From positions 21,234,269 to 21,298,268 of the forward strand of contig CM056566.1 of the NCBI GenBank assembly GCA_029721515.1: a stretch of 64,000 nt of DNA, read 5' to 3'. Shown here in pieces: positions 35,936 through 47,504 of the stretch (its first letter is position 1; each line of letters starts with the position of its first letter). A program made the position numbers and the translations under genes. The DNA comes from Synanceia verrucosa. Taxonomy: Eukaryota > Chordata > Actinopteri > Perciformes > Synanceiidae. The notes under the pieces were generated by a model. The model did not search any database. It had not been told where the DNA came from and was given only the letters and a program-made list of their open reading frames with translations.

Positions 35936-36869
35936 TTTGTGGAGTCGGATTAGAAGAGTTGGTTTGTCATGGGTCCTGTGTGTGGTTGCCATGGCAGCGG
36001 GTGTGTGGCACACAACTAACACTGACTAACACACACACACACACACACACACTCAGATTCTTAAACAGGCTAATTTGCTGTTTTTGTTTTACATATTTAT
36101 TGTAATGTTGCTCTATCCACTATAAATCCCCCTCATGATTTTATTTAAAATAAAGTAATCATCAGCTGGAACAGATGAGGTCAGTGGATTCACAGACAGA
36201 CTCTTTCTTATCACTGCACACAGAAAACCCTTATGGCAGCTAATTAGGAAGAAAACAAGAGGAATAAATAGATTAAAAGCTTTTTAAGGAGCAGGTTGAC
36301 TGAATCTGATTGATCAGTGTGTCATTCCTCCTGCAGTCAGTGCTTCTGGATGCTCTACTTCACCAGATCTGGTGTGATCAGGATCATTTGTGTGTTTTGT
36401 TGATAAGAGGCTGATGTGACGGACCCAGACAAGGTGAAGAAGATCTGTGGGATTCAAGCCGGCGTGAAAACCAGGATCTCTGAGTGTTGCCCTCCAGGCT
36501 GAAGGCCAAAAAGCAAAACAAGCCGACATGCCGTCTCTGGAGTTTCCAGGCTGAGGTTAACGCCACGCACCGCTGAGCCGACACAAACACAAACAAACTC
36601 CACGTTCAGCCTGTCTGCTCTGGAGAGGCTGCAGCCGACGTCCTGCAGGTTCGACAGGGAAACCGACGGTGACGGGAAGGAAAGGCAACAGGCAGATATC
36701 TGTTAAGCAAATTTATAAAAATCTGTGTCATGAATTACGTTTTCATCGAGGCTCGAGGCTGAGAAAATTTGGAAGAAGTGGAAAAGTTTTTCCCCAAACT
36801 TTTAAACTGATCATTAAGCCTTTTTCTTGTTTTTTTGTCTTCTGATTTTTTTCAAGAAAACACACTAAC

Positions 36870-36955
36870 GACTTTAATGTACTAAATTTACGACTTTAGT
36901 AAATTTACAACTTTTTTCTCAAAGTCTGTAAAAAACAAATCTCAATTGACAGACA
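36870..36955. mobile_element. Fragment of the TACGAC-ended MITE (right end)
   Basis: ACGACTTTAATGTACTAAAT followed by AAAGTCTGTAAAAAACAAAT and CTCAATTGACA resembles the right sub-terminal region of the copies at 1947 and 10639. Confidence 0.5.
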
Positions 36956-38637
36956 TAAACAAGTAGAATAAGCAGAAAATGATGTTAACATAAGGAGGTA
37001 ATGAAGGTAAAAACATGATGCACGGTACTGTAAAGGTACTGTATGTAACTAGAGATGACTACTGTAGCTGTGAAATGACACTAAATAAAAAAGGAAAGGC
37101 AGCCTGTAGAGCGTTTTGGTTTTTTTTAAACAGGAAGTGATTTTTTTCGATATCAGCGTCCTTGCCACAGTCACCCTGGCAGCCTCTGCGGCTTTTGAAC
37201 TAGTTTATCTTTTTCACTTGTTCAAATCTAAAATCCTCTTTTGATGCCCAGCACTGGAAACCTTGGCGCCTGCAGAGTGAAGGTCACCGTTTAAATCCCA
37301 CATTATTCGCATTAACTCTGATGACGGACACGAACACGCTCTCACATGTATTAAATCAGTCTCTAATTTCCTTCATGCAGCATCAACACAAACACGCCTG
37401 TTATCTAGTGAAACTGATAAAGTTTGGTGTTTTTAAAGCAGCATCCTGTCCTGAAACAATCAGGCCAAACATGTGAAAGTGATGCTCTATTGTTTAGTTT
37501 CACTTTCATAAAGTTTACATAAAAGCAATAATATCACCTCTCCGTTATTAGCTTACTCAAAATGTATTTATGTCAAAAGTCAATAACAACACTATATAAA
37601 TAAGATGACTATTTACAATAAAAAATATATGAAAAAAATAACATCAAGAACACTTACAGACTAAACAACAGGCCAGATGCTGGAGATCAAAAAACGCCTA
37701 AAAATTTAGCAGCAAAAGTCATTTGGTGTCATTTCCCTCCTCATCTGTCCTCAGCTTCCATGCTAAAGTCAAAGTTAGTGGTGCAAGTTATTTCTGGAGC
37801 TTTCTATCAAACTCGAAACATCATGTACCATCCCTTCAATAATAAAAGAAACCATAACGACGCATTTGATCATCATTTTGTGATTTCAGTTGGACCTAAA
37901 TGGAGAATAAAGCATGATTAGCTCAGAAGCTAAAGGGAAAAAAGGGTTTAATAAAGGGTTTCTAAACTCCTGTGAGGTCAGAATCAATAAATAAAATAAT
38001 GATAAGATTCCTCCCAGCACTGTGCAAATGTTTCACACATGAGAGTCAAGTTATGTCATTTTCCATCAGCCAGCTGTTGGTTTTTAAAATAAACTACAGG
38101 ACATGAAGACACTCCCACATTACATTCCTGTTTTAAATCAGTGTTTAAGTCAATGTTTTTTATTATTTTAAAGCACTCGACCTACACCGATAAATCAGCC
38201 ATGAAGATATATATCAGTAGATATCTTAGCATAGTGAAGATTCATCTAATCTGAAAATGCAGGATAATAATCAAATATGGCTCAGTATGGGCTGTCTGGA
38301 TCCGTTTTAAATGAACTCTTTCCAGCCTTTAAATGAACTAACTTACAAGAGAAGTGAGTGAAAACACAAAGAAGGAAGAGGTTTGTGTTCGACGTGACTA
38401 TCATTTTAGTATTTATACATCACATCGTCGTCGTACTTACTGGCAGATTTACGACACTTAACAGGCACTTTAAGGTTTATTTGAGAGGAGACAGTGTCAG
38501 ACCATTTTATGATTTTTTATAATAAAACTTTGGGAATTATCCTGAAGTCTATTTTATACAGAGATTATATTTATGTTTTTACCTACAAAAGCGTTATTCG
38601 GGCTTTGTGGGCACATGATTAGAAACACAAGACTTAA
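36956..38637. other. No feature recognised
   Basis: Unique AT-rich DNA without recognisable repeat ends, exons or longer ORFs. Confidence 0.5.
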
Positions 38638-39497
38638 ATTAAAGGGACTGTTCGGGTGTTCTATCAGCCACCAAACTCCATTGAAAAAAAGAGTAATTTA
38701 ACCTCTCAAACCACACCATGTTGCTGGCTAATGGCTGCTTTAGCTTCTTACTTTGTTTGTGCTCTAGTTTGACTTTGGTGAAGCTGAATTCACTAAAATC
38801 ACACAATAATGCAATAAAATTTACCAATCGATGCAGCAGTAGACCAGCAACCCAGTGTTTTCTGACAGGTAAAATTACTCCTTTTTTCAATGGAGTCTGG
38901 CTGCTTTAGCAAAAACTTCAACGACTTCAGTTCCCTGCTGGATATGTATATATGATTGAATATACATGTATGTATTGTATATACATTGAATATATGATTA
39001 CTTTTCACCTGGTTTGTTGCTAATTTAGACATTTAGACACCGTTTGAAACTGTATAAAACATATTTTATACACCCTGATTGTTCGTGTTGCTCTGTCCAC
39101 TTTGCTGCTTTAACTCGTTGAGTTCCAGTGACATATCTTGACGTCATTCAAAATCCGATGCTTGAATGGACAAGAATGGAACAAGGTAAAAACAAACATT
39201 TTTTTCATGATGAAATAGAGAGTCTCTTCTTTCATTTGAGCTATTCACTGTTTTCAGAGACGTGGTACAAAATATTCTGTCGGTCTTTAAATATGACTCA
39301 AAATGGACAAAAAAACACTTTCTGGCACTCAATGAGTTAATGATGCAAATTTCCCCATTTGTCTTGTTCTTATCTTATCAAACATATACTGTATAGCAGT
39401 GTCATGCAAGGTAAAGTGGGAAAAATATTCTAAATAGATAAATATACTGGGATAAGTACAAACAACGGCCCCTTAAAACACCCGAACTACCCCTTTA
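38638..39497. mobile_element. MITE with TTAAAGGGA-TTCGGGTG termini, hosting a nested MITE
   Basis: The left end ATTAAAGGGACTGTTCGGGT and the right end ACACCCGAACTACCCCTTTA are inverted repeats of about 20 bases. The interior is non-coding; CTCCATTGAAAAAAAGAGTA at the left is mirrored by TACTCCTTTTTTCAATGGAG at 38874-38893. A complete short TTAA-flanked element (39110-39340) sits inside it and therefore inserted later. Confidence 0.75.
39110..39340. mobile_element. TTAA-flanked piggyBac-like MITE, copy D (internally deleted)
   Basis: Both ends are present: TTAACTCGTTGAGTTCCA at the left and TGGCACTCAATGAGTTAA at the right, each with TTAA. The middle keeps AGAGTCTCTTCTTTCATTTG but lacks about 250 bases found in the full copy. 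Confidence 0.85.
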
Positions 39498-39898
39498 CTT
39501 TCTTTACTTCCTTACCAACATTGAGCAGGTAAGAATGTAATGTATTATAATAATGGAAAAGCCTGACGTTATATTTTTAAAGCACTTTACATGACTGTAC
39601 AGTGAAGCCTGAGAAGTGTCAGGGCTTGAAACTCATGACCAGCTGTGCTTTCCCACCAGTAGCAGAGTGATACTGGGAGACACTGGGGCTCTCAGAGGGC
39701 ACAAACACACCACACCATTGTCACCACTCTTCTTAACAAATCATTGTTTGCTTCTCGGCACAGCGGGAGCGAACGCAACAAGGAGAAAAACAACAAAGTG
39801 TGATTGAATGAAAGATCGGAGAAGGAAAAAAGCTCGTTGAGAGAGTAGAAGGACGAAGAGAAACCCACCGAGATAAAGTCATATGAAACATAAAAAGG

Positions 39899-40563
39899 GT
39901 AACTACAGTTACTAGTTACTTCATTCAAAAAGTAACTAAATTACTTCAACGCATTATTGTTAAAAGTATCTTTTATGATACTCTTTAGGACCCTGGGGAG
40001 TGAGAGTTTGTCTTATGGTGTGTTCACTGGAAGTCAGAACTTGGAGCTCTGATCATCTTAACCTCAAAGTTTAGTGCTCCCAGCTCTTCCAGCCTTACAG
40101 ACGAACAACAAAACATGGAGCTACTGTTTCCGTCAGTAGCAGATAGCATGAATTCAGTGTGTGGTTGATTAATCTGACTTCATGGAGGGTTCTGATTTAT
40201 ATTCTGACTTGGAGCTTGGAAATTCCAATATTCCTGTACAAACTGAACGCACCATGAGTTGAATCACACAAACACTGCTGCAGTGACATTAATCCTCTGT
40301 TTTACTGGTGATGTTTGTCTCCTTATGCTGGTAAAGTGGAGGAACGGATCAGTGTCTCTATGAACCTGAAGAGGACATGTCTCCCCGTCCATAGAGACAT
40401 CTGAGAGCATGAATGAAATCAATCTAAATTCATCAATCAGAAAATCATTGACCAAGTAACGGTCAAACGCACCACATTGTAACAGTAAGTGTGTTAATTA
40501 TTTTAAGTAATGCGTTAGAGTATTAGTTACTGTCAAAAGTAACGACGTTACTGCCCAACACTG
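39899..40563. mobile_element. Dispersed element ending GTAACGACGTTACTGCCCAACACTG
   Basis: The right end, read on the minus strand, begins CAGTGTTGGGCAGTAACGTC, a terminus I recall from a common teleost hAT-like repeat. The left end has AACTACAGTTACTAGTTACT and AAGTAACTAAATTACTTC. No coding. Confidence 0.6.
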
Positions 40564-41875
40564 ATTTCCAGACATACTCTACTTACTTCACTTTTTAAGC
40601 TTTCTTCTTTCTTACGTTTTGTTCCTTGCTGCATCGAGAGGTTTTCTTGTCAGAACTGTAGACGTTTGCATGACGTAAACATGATACACAAAAATGCAAA
40701 CATGTATGTATGACACACTGAAAGTCCGTGTTTTATACACCTTCCTATGAGACCACGGATGGACAGACAGACAGTTTGATAGACATGTTTCACTGAGCTA
40801 TAAATTACAGAAAATGTGATTATAAGTCCAGTTAGTGAGTCCAGCAGAGAGGGATTTAGATAATCCAGGCTAACGCACTGACTCCCAGTTAAACCTCGAA
40901 TATTCAGGATCTCCCTCTGCAGTAACTCCACACAGTCTGGTGGTCAAACGGCGAGACGTGAAGCCTCTCACACAACAGCAGAGAGTCAGCGTCCTTCGGC
41001 GCTCATCCCTTCATCCATTCATCCCTTCATCCATTCATCCTGGAAAACCTGCATGTGTGTTTTTAGTCCTCTGTTAATCCTGGCGTGTCTACAGCGTGTT
41101 CGCCGCTCACGCCGTAATGCTGAAAGCTAATCGCTGATGGAAAAATTAACACAACAGCCAGAGCGCTAATGTGTTTAACTTGATTGAGATTAATGTCCCT
41201 TTAACTCCCTCTTTAATGTGCGACGAGGCGGCGCTCTGAATAACTGGGAATATGACAACGAGCGAAAACGAGCTGAACAATGTCCAATAAGTCTTCACGT
41301 CTCTGATCTCCATTAAAAAGACCCAATTTCACAAGTTGTGATAAACTCTGTTCTGTTTCGCTTCACTTTCTCTCTCCAGCTCCACATCCTGCAGGCTTTT
41401 CTTTGAAGCCAGCCGAGCACATGCCACTATTTTCTTATTAAACTGGAAGAGAAGGGAGAGTTATTTCTGGCATTAAGGGTCAAGAGGTGACCGGCCGCTG
41501 GACGGACGTGAAATCCTCCCAGATGAATCATGAGTAGAAAACATGAACAGGGAAAAAAATTGTGTTTTTTTTATATTAAAAATAAAAGATACAAGATGTG
41601 TGTTGAGGAATAATATGAAGTAGCAGAAATACGTTAACTTTTCATGACAAAAACAGGACTTGACTGATACCATATAATCAGTTTGATTTGACCTTTGCTC
41701 ACTTTGGTCCATTTCCTGTCTACTTCTTTCTACATCATCAACTCTAATAATAAAGGAAACGATGCCCCCCAAAAAACACTTTTTTAGCTTTTTTCATAAT
41801 GTCTTTTTCTGTTCCTCACTGTTCACATGACAATAAACACTTTGAATCTGGACTAAAAGTGTCAAAATGTTGCTT
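40564..41875. other. Unique DNA, possible conserved block
   Basis: No exon recognised. 41090-41260 has AATGCTGAAAGCTAATCGCT, GAGATTAATGTCCCTTTAAC and GCGACGAGGCGGCGCTC words and is repeat-free; it could be a conserved non-coding element, an inference without alignment. Confidence 0.4.
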
Positions 41876-42294
41876 CTAACTCTTTAACTGCCATTGACGT
41901 AATAATACGTCAAAGTGTTTTTTTCAGCAGAGGGTTGCTGATCACAGTCTCCAGCAGCCTGTGAGTAATTCTGAGGCTTCTGGGAGATGTAGTCAGAGCA
42001 TAAAGAGACGGTATACACCACAGAGATCAAAACAGGAAGTGGAGACAATCGAGATTAGAGAGCAAAACAAACAGAATGTGGAGAAAAAGTGGTGATTTTG
42101 GTGAAAGTGTCCTCTACTCTACCTCTGATAAAACAAGAATGGAACAAGGTAAAAACAAACATTTTTTTCATGATGAAATAGAGAGTCTCTTCTTTCATTT
42201 GAGATATTCACTGTTTTCAGAGACATAGTACTAAATATTCTGTGGGTCTAGAAATATGACTGAAAAGGCACTTTCTGTTTTATAAAAGAGTTAA
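41876..42294. mobile_element. TTAA-flanked piggyBac-like MITE, copy E (near full)
   Basis: The left end is CTAACTCTTTAACTGCCATT, with CTAA in place of TTAA, and the right end is AAAAGAGTTAA. All interior blocks of the full copy are present in the inverse order of copy F. A sub-terminal palindrome TGACGTAATAATACGTCA is at 41894-41911. Confidence 0.85.
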
Positions 42295-42810
42295 ACTTGA
42301 ACCTTGTTAATTTTGCATAAAAATGACCACAAAATCATCGGATTGTTGTTGCTGAAAGAGCCTGGCTGGTTATTAACACTGATCTGTGTGTCGGAGGCTC
42401 TGAGGAGTATTGATACTCGTCTCCGGCTGTCACAGCTGATCGCGCCTGTCGCTGACATCACTCCTCTCATCTGTCCATCCTTTCATCCACTTCCTGCAGC
42501 AGCAGCAGTCAAAGGAGTCTCTGTTCAGCTTCCACATGAGACTCTGTGGCCTCTGATACAGTACGAACAAGAGGCTGGCAAAAATCAAATAAAAAACACA
42601 CCTCCTCCATCCCCAGGACTGAAATATGGAGCATCAGACGTGAGAAGGTCATAAACCATCTTTGTCCATCTTTAAACGCCACAGCGATATGTTAAAACAT
42701 TTTTTTTAAGATACGTTTTTATCTTAATTTTATGTTTGTGTCGCTTTATATTTGATGTCACTTTTGTTGCTATCTATATGAGTATATTTGTTCTAAATTG
42801 AAGTTCTCAG

Positions 42811-43157
42811 TTATTATATATTAAGATTAATCTGCTGATTTTTTTCTCAATTAATCAAATTGTTTGGTCTACAAAATTACATAATGAAAAAGACATAATG
42901 AAAAATATCCATTCCAGTAATCTTAATATCCAAAGTGACGTCGTTCAACATCTTTTTTTGGTCCAAAACATGAACATGGTCACTTAAATGTGATATAAAA
43001 CAAGGAAAACAGGGAAATGGTCATATTTGAGAGGCTGAAAACAGCACTGCCTGACATTTCTGCATGAAAATTACTACTGTAATGATGAATCAATGGTGGA
43101 AATAGTTGGTGGTTAATCAATCAACTAATCGATGTGTTGGCTGAACGTTGCAGCTAA
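42811..43157. mobile_element. GCTGCAAC/GATTAATCGAT element copy
   Basis: TTAAGATTAATCTGCTGATT, TCAATTAATCAAATTGTTTG, AATCAATCAACTAATCGATG and the end ACGTTGCAGCTAA follow the order of this family. It abuts the Harbinger-like MITE that starts at 43158. Confidence 0.7.
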
Positions 43158-43582
43158 TGGTGCTTTTCCACAGGTGCGGTACGGTACAGTACAGTACGGC
43201 TCTATATGTTTGTGGTACTTTTCCACTAGTACCTGGTACCTGGTACTTTTTTCGTACCTCCTCAGTCCTGGTTCCAAGCGAGCCGAAGCGATACTAAACG
43301 TGACCTCAGCCGACTGCCTTCCACTGGGTGCCGTCATTGGAAGAGTCATTGGGTGCGTGACGTCCGACTAGACTGTAAAAGCCAAAACAACTCTATCTAT
43401 CCATCTATCCATCCATCTAACTGCTTCTATCTATTTTTCGAGAAAAATGGCATCACATCTATCTATCCATGGTCTATCGATCCAAACGTTCTATCTATCT
43501 ATCTATCACGTTCTATCTGTGTTGCATCTAAATGATGTCATGGCAGTATCTATCCATCTATCTGTGCCGTGGAAAAGCGCCA
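43158..43582. mobile_element. PIF/Harbinger-like MITE with internal microsatellite
   Basis: The left end TGGTGCTTTTCCACAGGTGC and the inverse of the right end TGGCGCTTTTCCACGGCACA are inverted termini, flanked by TAA on both sides (43155-43157 and 43583-43585), a 3-bp duplication typical of PIF/Harbinger. The interior has GGTACGGTACAGTACAGTAC-type words and then irregular CTAT/CCAT repeats at 43388-43565. Confidence 0.75.
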
Positions 43583-43616
43583 TAAGTGATGCTTTTTTTT
43601 GTACAATCCTCATGTT

Positions 43617-43641
43617 TATCCATCCCTCCATCCATCCATCC

Positions 43642-43672
<31 letters not shown>

Positions 43673-43760
43673 CATCCATCCATCTATCTATCTATCTATC
43701 CATCCATCTATCTGTCCATCTATCATCCATCTATCTATCTATCTATCTGTCCATCTATAC

Positions 43761-43795
<35 letters not shown>

Positions 43796-44163
43796 GATCC
43801 ATCTATCTATCTATCTATCTATCCATCTATCGATCCATCTATCTATCTATCTATCTATCCATCTATCCATCTATCTGTCCATCTATCTATCCATCTATCT
43901 GTCCATCTATACATCTATCTATCTATCTATCTATCTATCGATCCATCTATCTATCTATCTATCTATCCATCTATCGATCCATCTATCTATCTATCTATCT
44001 ATCTATCCATCCATCCATCTATCTATCTATCTATCTATCCATCCATCTATCTGTCCATCAATCTATCTATCTATCTATCTGTCCATCTAACTGTCTATCT
44101 ATCTATCCATCTATCTGTCCATCTATCTGTCCATCTATCATCCATCTATCTATCTATCCATCC

Positions 44164-44196
<33 letters not shown>

Positions 44197-44198
44197 AA
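43617..44198. repeat. (CTAT)n/(CCAT)n tetranucleotide array, about 580 bp
   Basis: Nearly pure CTAT with interspersed CCAT and CTGT units. A longer segment recurs: about 43733-43870 and 43880-43990 have the same order of CTGTCCATCTATACATCTAT and CGATCCATC variants, suggesting a block duplication of 150-odd bases. All three plus frames stay open as Ile/Tyr/Leu/Ser/Pro/His repeats; these are not genes. Confidence 0.95.
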
Positions 44199-44332
44199 TC
44201 CTGGTCCCTCCTGATTTGTGACACCTGAGGCAGACTGGATACTTTTACACCTGATGATCTCCTAACATGATCCTCATTTCAGTGACCTGCAACCTGAGCA
44301 CAGGTGAAGGTGGAAAAGCTACGATGTCACCA

Positions 44333-44340
44333 TGACGTCA
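44333..44340. promoter_or_regulatory. Full CRE palindrome TGACGTCA
   Basis: A perfect cAMP-response element about 0.8 kb inside plcl1 intron 1 from the exon. It is a chance-level motif by itself, but its nearness to the promoter is noted. Confidence 0.3.
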
Positions 44341-45137
44341 GCCACTCAGTAGGTGAGGGGTCCTTCCACACACTGACTGAGTGCATGTACTCACGTACTG
44401 TACTAGTACTGTAGGTATGAACCCCAAACGACATGTGTGAATGTTCACCTCTCGTTTAGGTATGTGACCTCTCACAAAGGTCTCACTTTGTCTGATTTAA
44501 ATAACTGCTTGTGGTCAAATTAACCAATAAATGAACCTTAAATGCAGACCTTCTAGGGATGCTGTACTGCTACTGTTTTACTTAAGTTAAGTCCTCCACC
44601 ACTGCAGCTCATATTCTAAAGATAAGCTTACACCATGAACTTCACTGAGGTCTAATCTTCCCACAGGATCTTTTTGTTCCTGTAGAAACTTTTGTGGTAC
44701 TTAATCCTTTAAAAATGTGTTAAAGCTCGTTCTTATAAGAGGAAAACTTAATCCTTAAGGAGCTTTAAATTGCATGTTTTATGAATCCCGCTGTGCTGCT
44801 GCAGCACTTGAACCAAAAAAAAGCCAGTGAAGTCAGAAGTTGTGTTTCACCTTGCTCAGCTATCCAATCATCTGAGAAATGTGGTATGGCTGCTTTGAAA
44901 CCTGCAGTCCTGGACAAAAGACGGAGATTTGAGGAATTTGATTTTACGCACACGTGACGCGCGTAAAATGAGGGATTACTGGCGGACGTGCCGTGCGCCA
45001 CAAGACGCGCTGCTGTCATCCAAGAGGGATTTCTCACTTGTTGAAACATTTCAAAATATTAAGAATATTATGGGTTTGTAAATGGGTCCAGTTCCAACAT
45101 GAGAGTACAACAGCTGAAGGGGGAAAAGGTTTCCTAC
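44341..45137. other. 5' part of plcl1 intron 1, no further feature
   Basis: Contains a short fragment of the hAT-type TACTTCTTCCACCACTG family near 44560-44610 (TACTTAAGTTAAGTCCTCCACC). Otherwise unique. Confidence 0.5.
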
Positions 45138-45311
45138 CTTAATGATGCTGCTCCGGCGAGGTGCTGCCTTCACTGAATCCAGGAGGATGGCTTCGGTGTC
45201 CTGGCCGGGGAGGGTGACGCCGCTCCGCCGGCCGCGGGACACTCTCGGTGGGATGCAGTCCGGCGCGCCGTCGCTGCACAGCCCGTCTCCATATCCATCA
45301 CGATCAGACAT
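45138..45311 (-). CDS. plcl1: plcl1 first coding exon (phospholipase C-like 1 / PRIP-1), partial gene
   Basis: The minus strand encodes 58 residues from ATG at 45311, ending in PRRSSIIK, then AAG|GTAGGA, a good phase-0 splice donor at 45137-45136. From recalled human PLCL1, two blocks match in order: an RRSGV-x-LPG block and the terminal PRRSSIIK, where the human exon 1 also ends. PLCL2 shares PRRSSIIK but not the RRSGV/LPG block, so plcl1 is preferred. The start is supported by an in-frame TGA at 45354-45356 and by being the first Met after it. Family knowledge: PLCL1 is a catalytically inactive PLC relative that binds Ins(1,4,5)P3, PP1/PP2A and GABARAP and acts in GABA-A receptor trafficking and lipid metabolism. 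The PH, EF-hand, X/Y and C2 domains lie in later exons to the left of this window. This exon is the variable, Ser/Arg-rich N-terminus and has no catalytic residue of its own. Confidence 0.9.
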
Positions 45312-46150
45312 GTCGGCGAGAAGGAGAAGAAGGGCTCGATGAAGCAGGGAGAATCAATCAAGTTGCCAGATCCGAGCCGAGTAAAGTTTGACTTGGCTGA
45401 GCGCGGATGCCATTTAAAGGAGAACTGGTTTTCCTAAAGCAGCAGACAGGACTGGAGGAAACTAATCACCCCTGTCAGTGTCACAGGCTCGGCTCCACAG
45501 TCCATCCCCGCTCCGCTCAGCGGCTGCAAATCAAAGCATCACACGCAGGAACGGATGAAAACTGGACTGGTGCGCTCCCCGGATACGCGCAACAAGTCTC
45601 CACCACCGTGCCCGGTGCGTGGCTTGTTCTCCTCGAGGCGGTGAAGCCAGTTTGTGCATCCAATTAAAAAACGCGTAAAGCTTCAGTGCGTGACGAGAAA
45701 CGATGGAAAGCGACGCGGTGGTGTTAAAAACAGTCCAGCGCTGGTTTCCCGAAACCCTACTCCTCTCTCTCTCTTTCTCCACCCCCCAAAAAAACACATC
45801 GATGTCAAAGTGCACAAAGGAGCCAAGTTGCGCTGCGTTTTTTGCGTCCAGCCCAGAGGATCCGCTCGCCTGTCAGTGCGCAGCGCGTCTCTCTGCCTGG
45901 ACGCGGCTCCTGTGGTCTTCTGGCTTCTACTCAACGGCAACAACAGCCGACTTTTGACGAGAATAGGGAACACCACTGACAGCCGCACCGCCTCCAACCC
46001 GCCACCCCTCCCTTCATCCTTGCAGCCAGGCTCCTCCTCGTCACCGTGACGGACGCGTGGAGTCGCCAATGCGCGCCGCCGCTGGGAGGTCTGGAGCTAG
46101 TCCGAAGAGCTGATTGGTGTCGAGCCTCCTTATCCCCTTTTAAAGCGAGT
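45312..46150 (-). promoter_or_regulatory. plcl1: CpG-rich promoter and 5' leader of plcl1
   Basis: CpG density and GC content rise sharply from about 45140 to 46100 compared with the AT-rich flanks, covering exon 1 and about 800 bases upstream of it on the minus strand. No convincing TATA box sits at a fixed distance; TTTTAAA near 46138 is a weak candidate. An in-frame TGA at 45354-45356 closes the reading frame upstream of the start. Several ORFs of 80-130 codons cross this block on both strands, but they are expected in GC-rich DNA and resemble nothing recognised. The transcription start cannot be placed from sequence alone. Confidence 0.7.
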
Positions 46151-46360
46151 GGAGCAGGCACTGGGAACACTGGGAGCACTGGAGGAGGGTGAACGTGATC
46201 ACCAGTATGACCACAGCCTGATGTTTGCTGCTTTTATGAGATTTATGAGTAGGAGATGAGATGGTTTAGGTCCACTTTATGGTCCAGTTCAGTGTAAATT
46301 TACAATGACACGAACACATAGCAGCAAATAAGCCAAAGAGAGAGCAGATCTTCTAAAAAC

Positions 46361-46624
46361 AGCAGAAAAAAAACAGATCAACTGCTGAGCTGATGGACAT
46401 GAAATGATTTGTTGTTTCCAAGCAGAAAGGCCAAACATTTCCATGGTTAAAGCGTCAGAAATGTTCAGGGTTTGTTGCTTTTCAACATCTTACATCATAA
46501 CAAACAAACAAAATCTGTTGTTTTTGTGAGATTGAGCTTGAAAAAGTCTCCTCAGTCAGTCATTTTATTGACTTAATCTGACTTATCTGTGTTGATAATT
46601 GTCAATAATTGTTAGTTGCAGCAC
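46361..46624. mobile_element. GCTGCAAC/GATTAATCGAT element, diverged copy
   Basis: AACAGATCAACTGCTGAGCT, GGCCAAACATTTCCATGG and the terminus TTGATAATTGTCAATAATTG then TTAGTTGCAGCA follow the family order. Confidence 0.6.
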
Positions 46625-47331
46625 TGAAATGGAGCAGAAACAGCCAAACATGAAGTCATATCTCGAATAAAAGTGCATTTTCCACACGTTATGTAAGATG
46701 TTTACATGACCTTTAATAAATCCACAGTCGAGCATCACAAAAAGTCCCATTTAGAGTTTATTTACAGGATGGAAAACCTTGAGAGAGCACGCACGCTGGC
46801 ATTCATGCTGCTGCGTAAAGAAGAGATTTTATCTTCAAAAGTGTAATATTTGAAACATGACAGCGTCAAAAGACTGGAGGGAAGAAATCACATCTTTACA
46901 GAGTAACGTTACATCAGGATGGAGAGCTTTATATTTGTAATTCTCACCTCAGAATACTTTAAAATATCCACAGTGACACATATGATATTTCATACAATGT
47001 TTTATATCACTTGTAGACAGTAAGAGTATTTTAAGATGTGATTTTCTCCTCTGGACTCTTCATAATTTGGGACATTTTTTTGTTTTGCTGTGACTTTCCA
47101 TTTTATCTGAAAAACACTTAAATATGAAACCATGTTTTCATTCTTGCTCCAGTATTTCTGTGTGTTTTGTCTGGTGGTTCAGATGAATAAACAGGAGCTT
47201 CACAGAAATAAAATATGAAATTTGTGGAATAAAACTCCTGCTGGCAGCTGAGAGCTCATACAGACAACCTGCTGTGACTTTAAGAGAAACACAAAGCCAT
47301 ATTTTTGTGTTGTGAGGCTGAGCTTCTCCTC

Positions 47332-47351
47332 TGACCTCTGACCTCTGACCT
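47332..47351 (-). promoter_or_regulatory. Triple TGACCTC direct repeat (overlapping DR1 nuclear-receptor half-sites)
   Basis: Three consecutive TGACCT half-sites with 1-bp spacing (starts 47332, 47339, 47346), i.e. AGGTCA on the minus strand. DR1 is the arrangement bound by RXR heterodimers, PPAR, HNF4 and COUP-TF. Located about 2 kb upstream of the plcl1 exon. Confidence 0.45.
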
Positions 47352-47491
47352 CTTCTTATCGTCAGAGTGACGGTAATAAAGATCAGATATAGAGATTGGT
47401 CGGCCATGTTGGAGGAGTAATAAAAGTGTGATACATTATTCATCGCTGTGGTAAAATTGTCATTTTCTCCCTTGGACCGCTTCCAGTCCAG

Positions 47492-47504
47492 GGGTCAAAG
47501 GTCA
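47492..47504 (+). promoter_or_regulatory. DR1 element GGGTCAAAGGTCA
   Basis: Very close to the DR1 consensus AGGTCAAAGGTCA for PPAR-RXR and HNF4. It lies 140 bases from the triple TGACCT repeat. Binding is inferred from the motif only. Confidence 0.45.

Larger units (their letters stand above)
1..45137 (-). other. plcl1: plcl1 intron 1 (partial, continues beyond left edge)
   Basis: Everything left of the exon 1 donor is read as intron 1, because no acceptor followed by plcl1 exon 2 coding sequence (which in the family begins DPS and carries the KKTVSF PP1-binding motif) was recognised. Human PLCL1 also has a very long first intron. The content is transposon relics, microsatellites and unique AT-rich DNA described in separate entries. 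The intron is at least 45 kb if the reading is right. Confidence 0.75.

Noticed and set aside
43447..44214. Plus-strand ORFs of 163-255 codons (Leu-Ser-Ile-Tyr repeats)
   Set aside because: Product of the CTAT tetranucleotide array in three frames.
45654..46069. ORFs of 128-131 codons on both strands upstream of plcl1
   Set aside because: GC-rich promoter/leader DNA is stop-poor; no similarity recognised and the two overlap.
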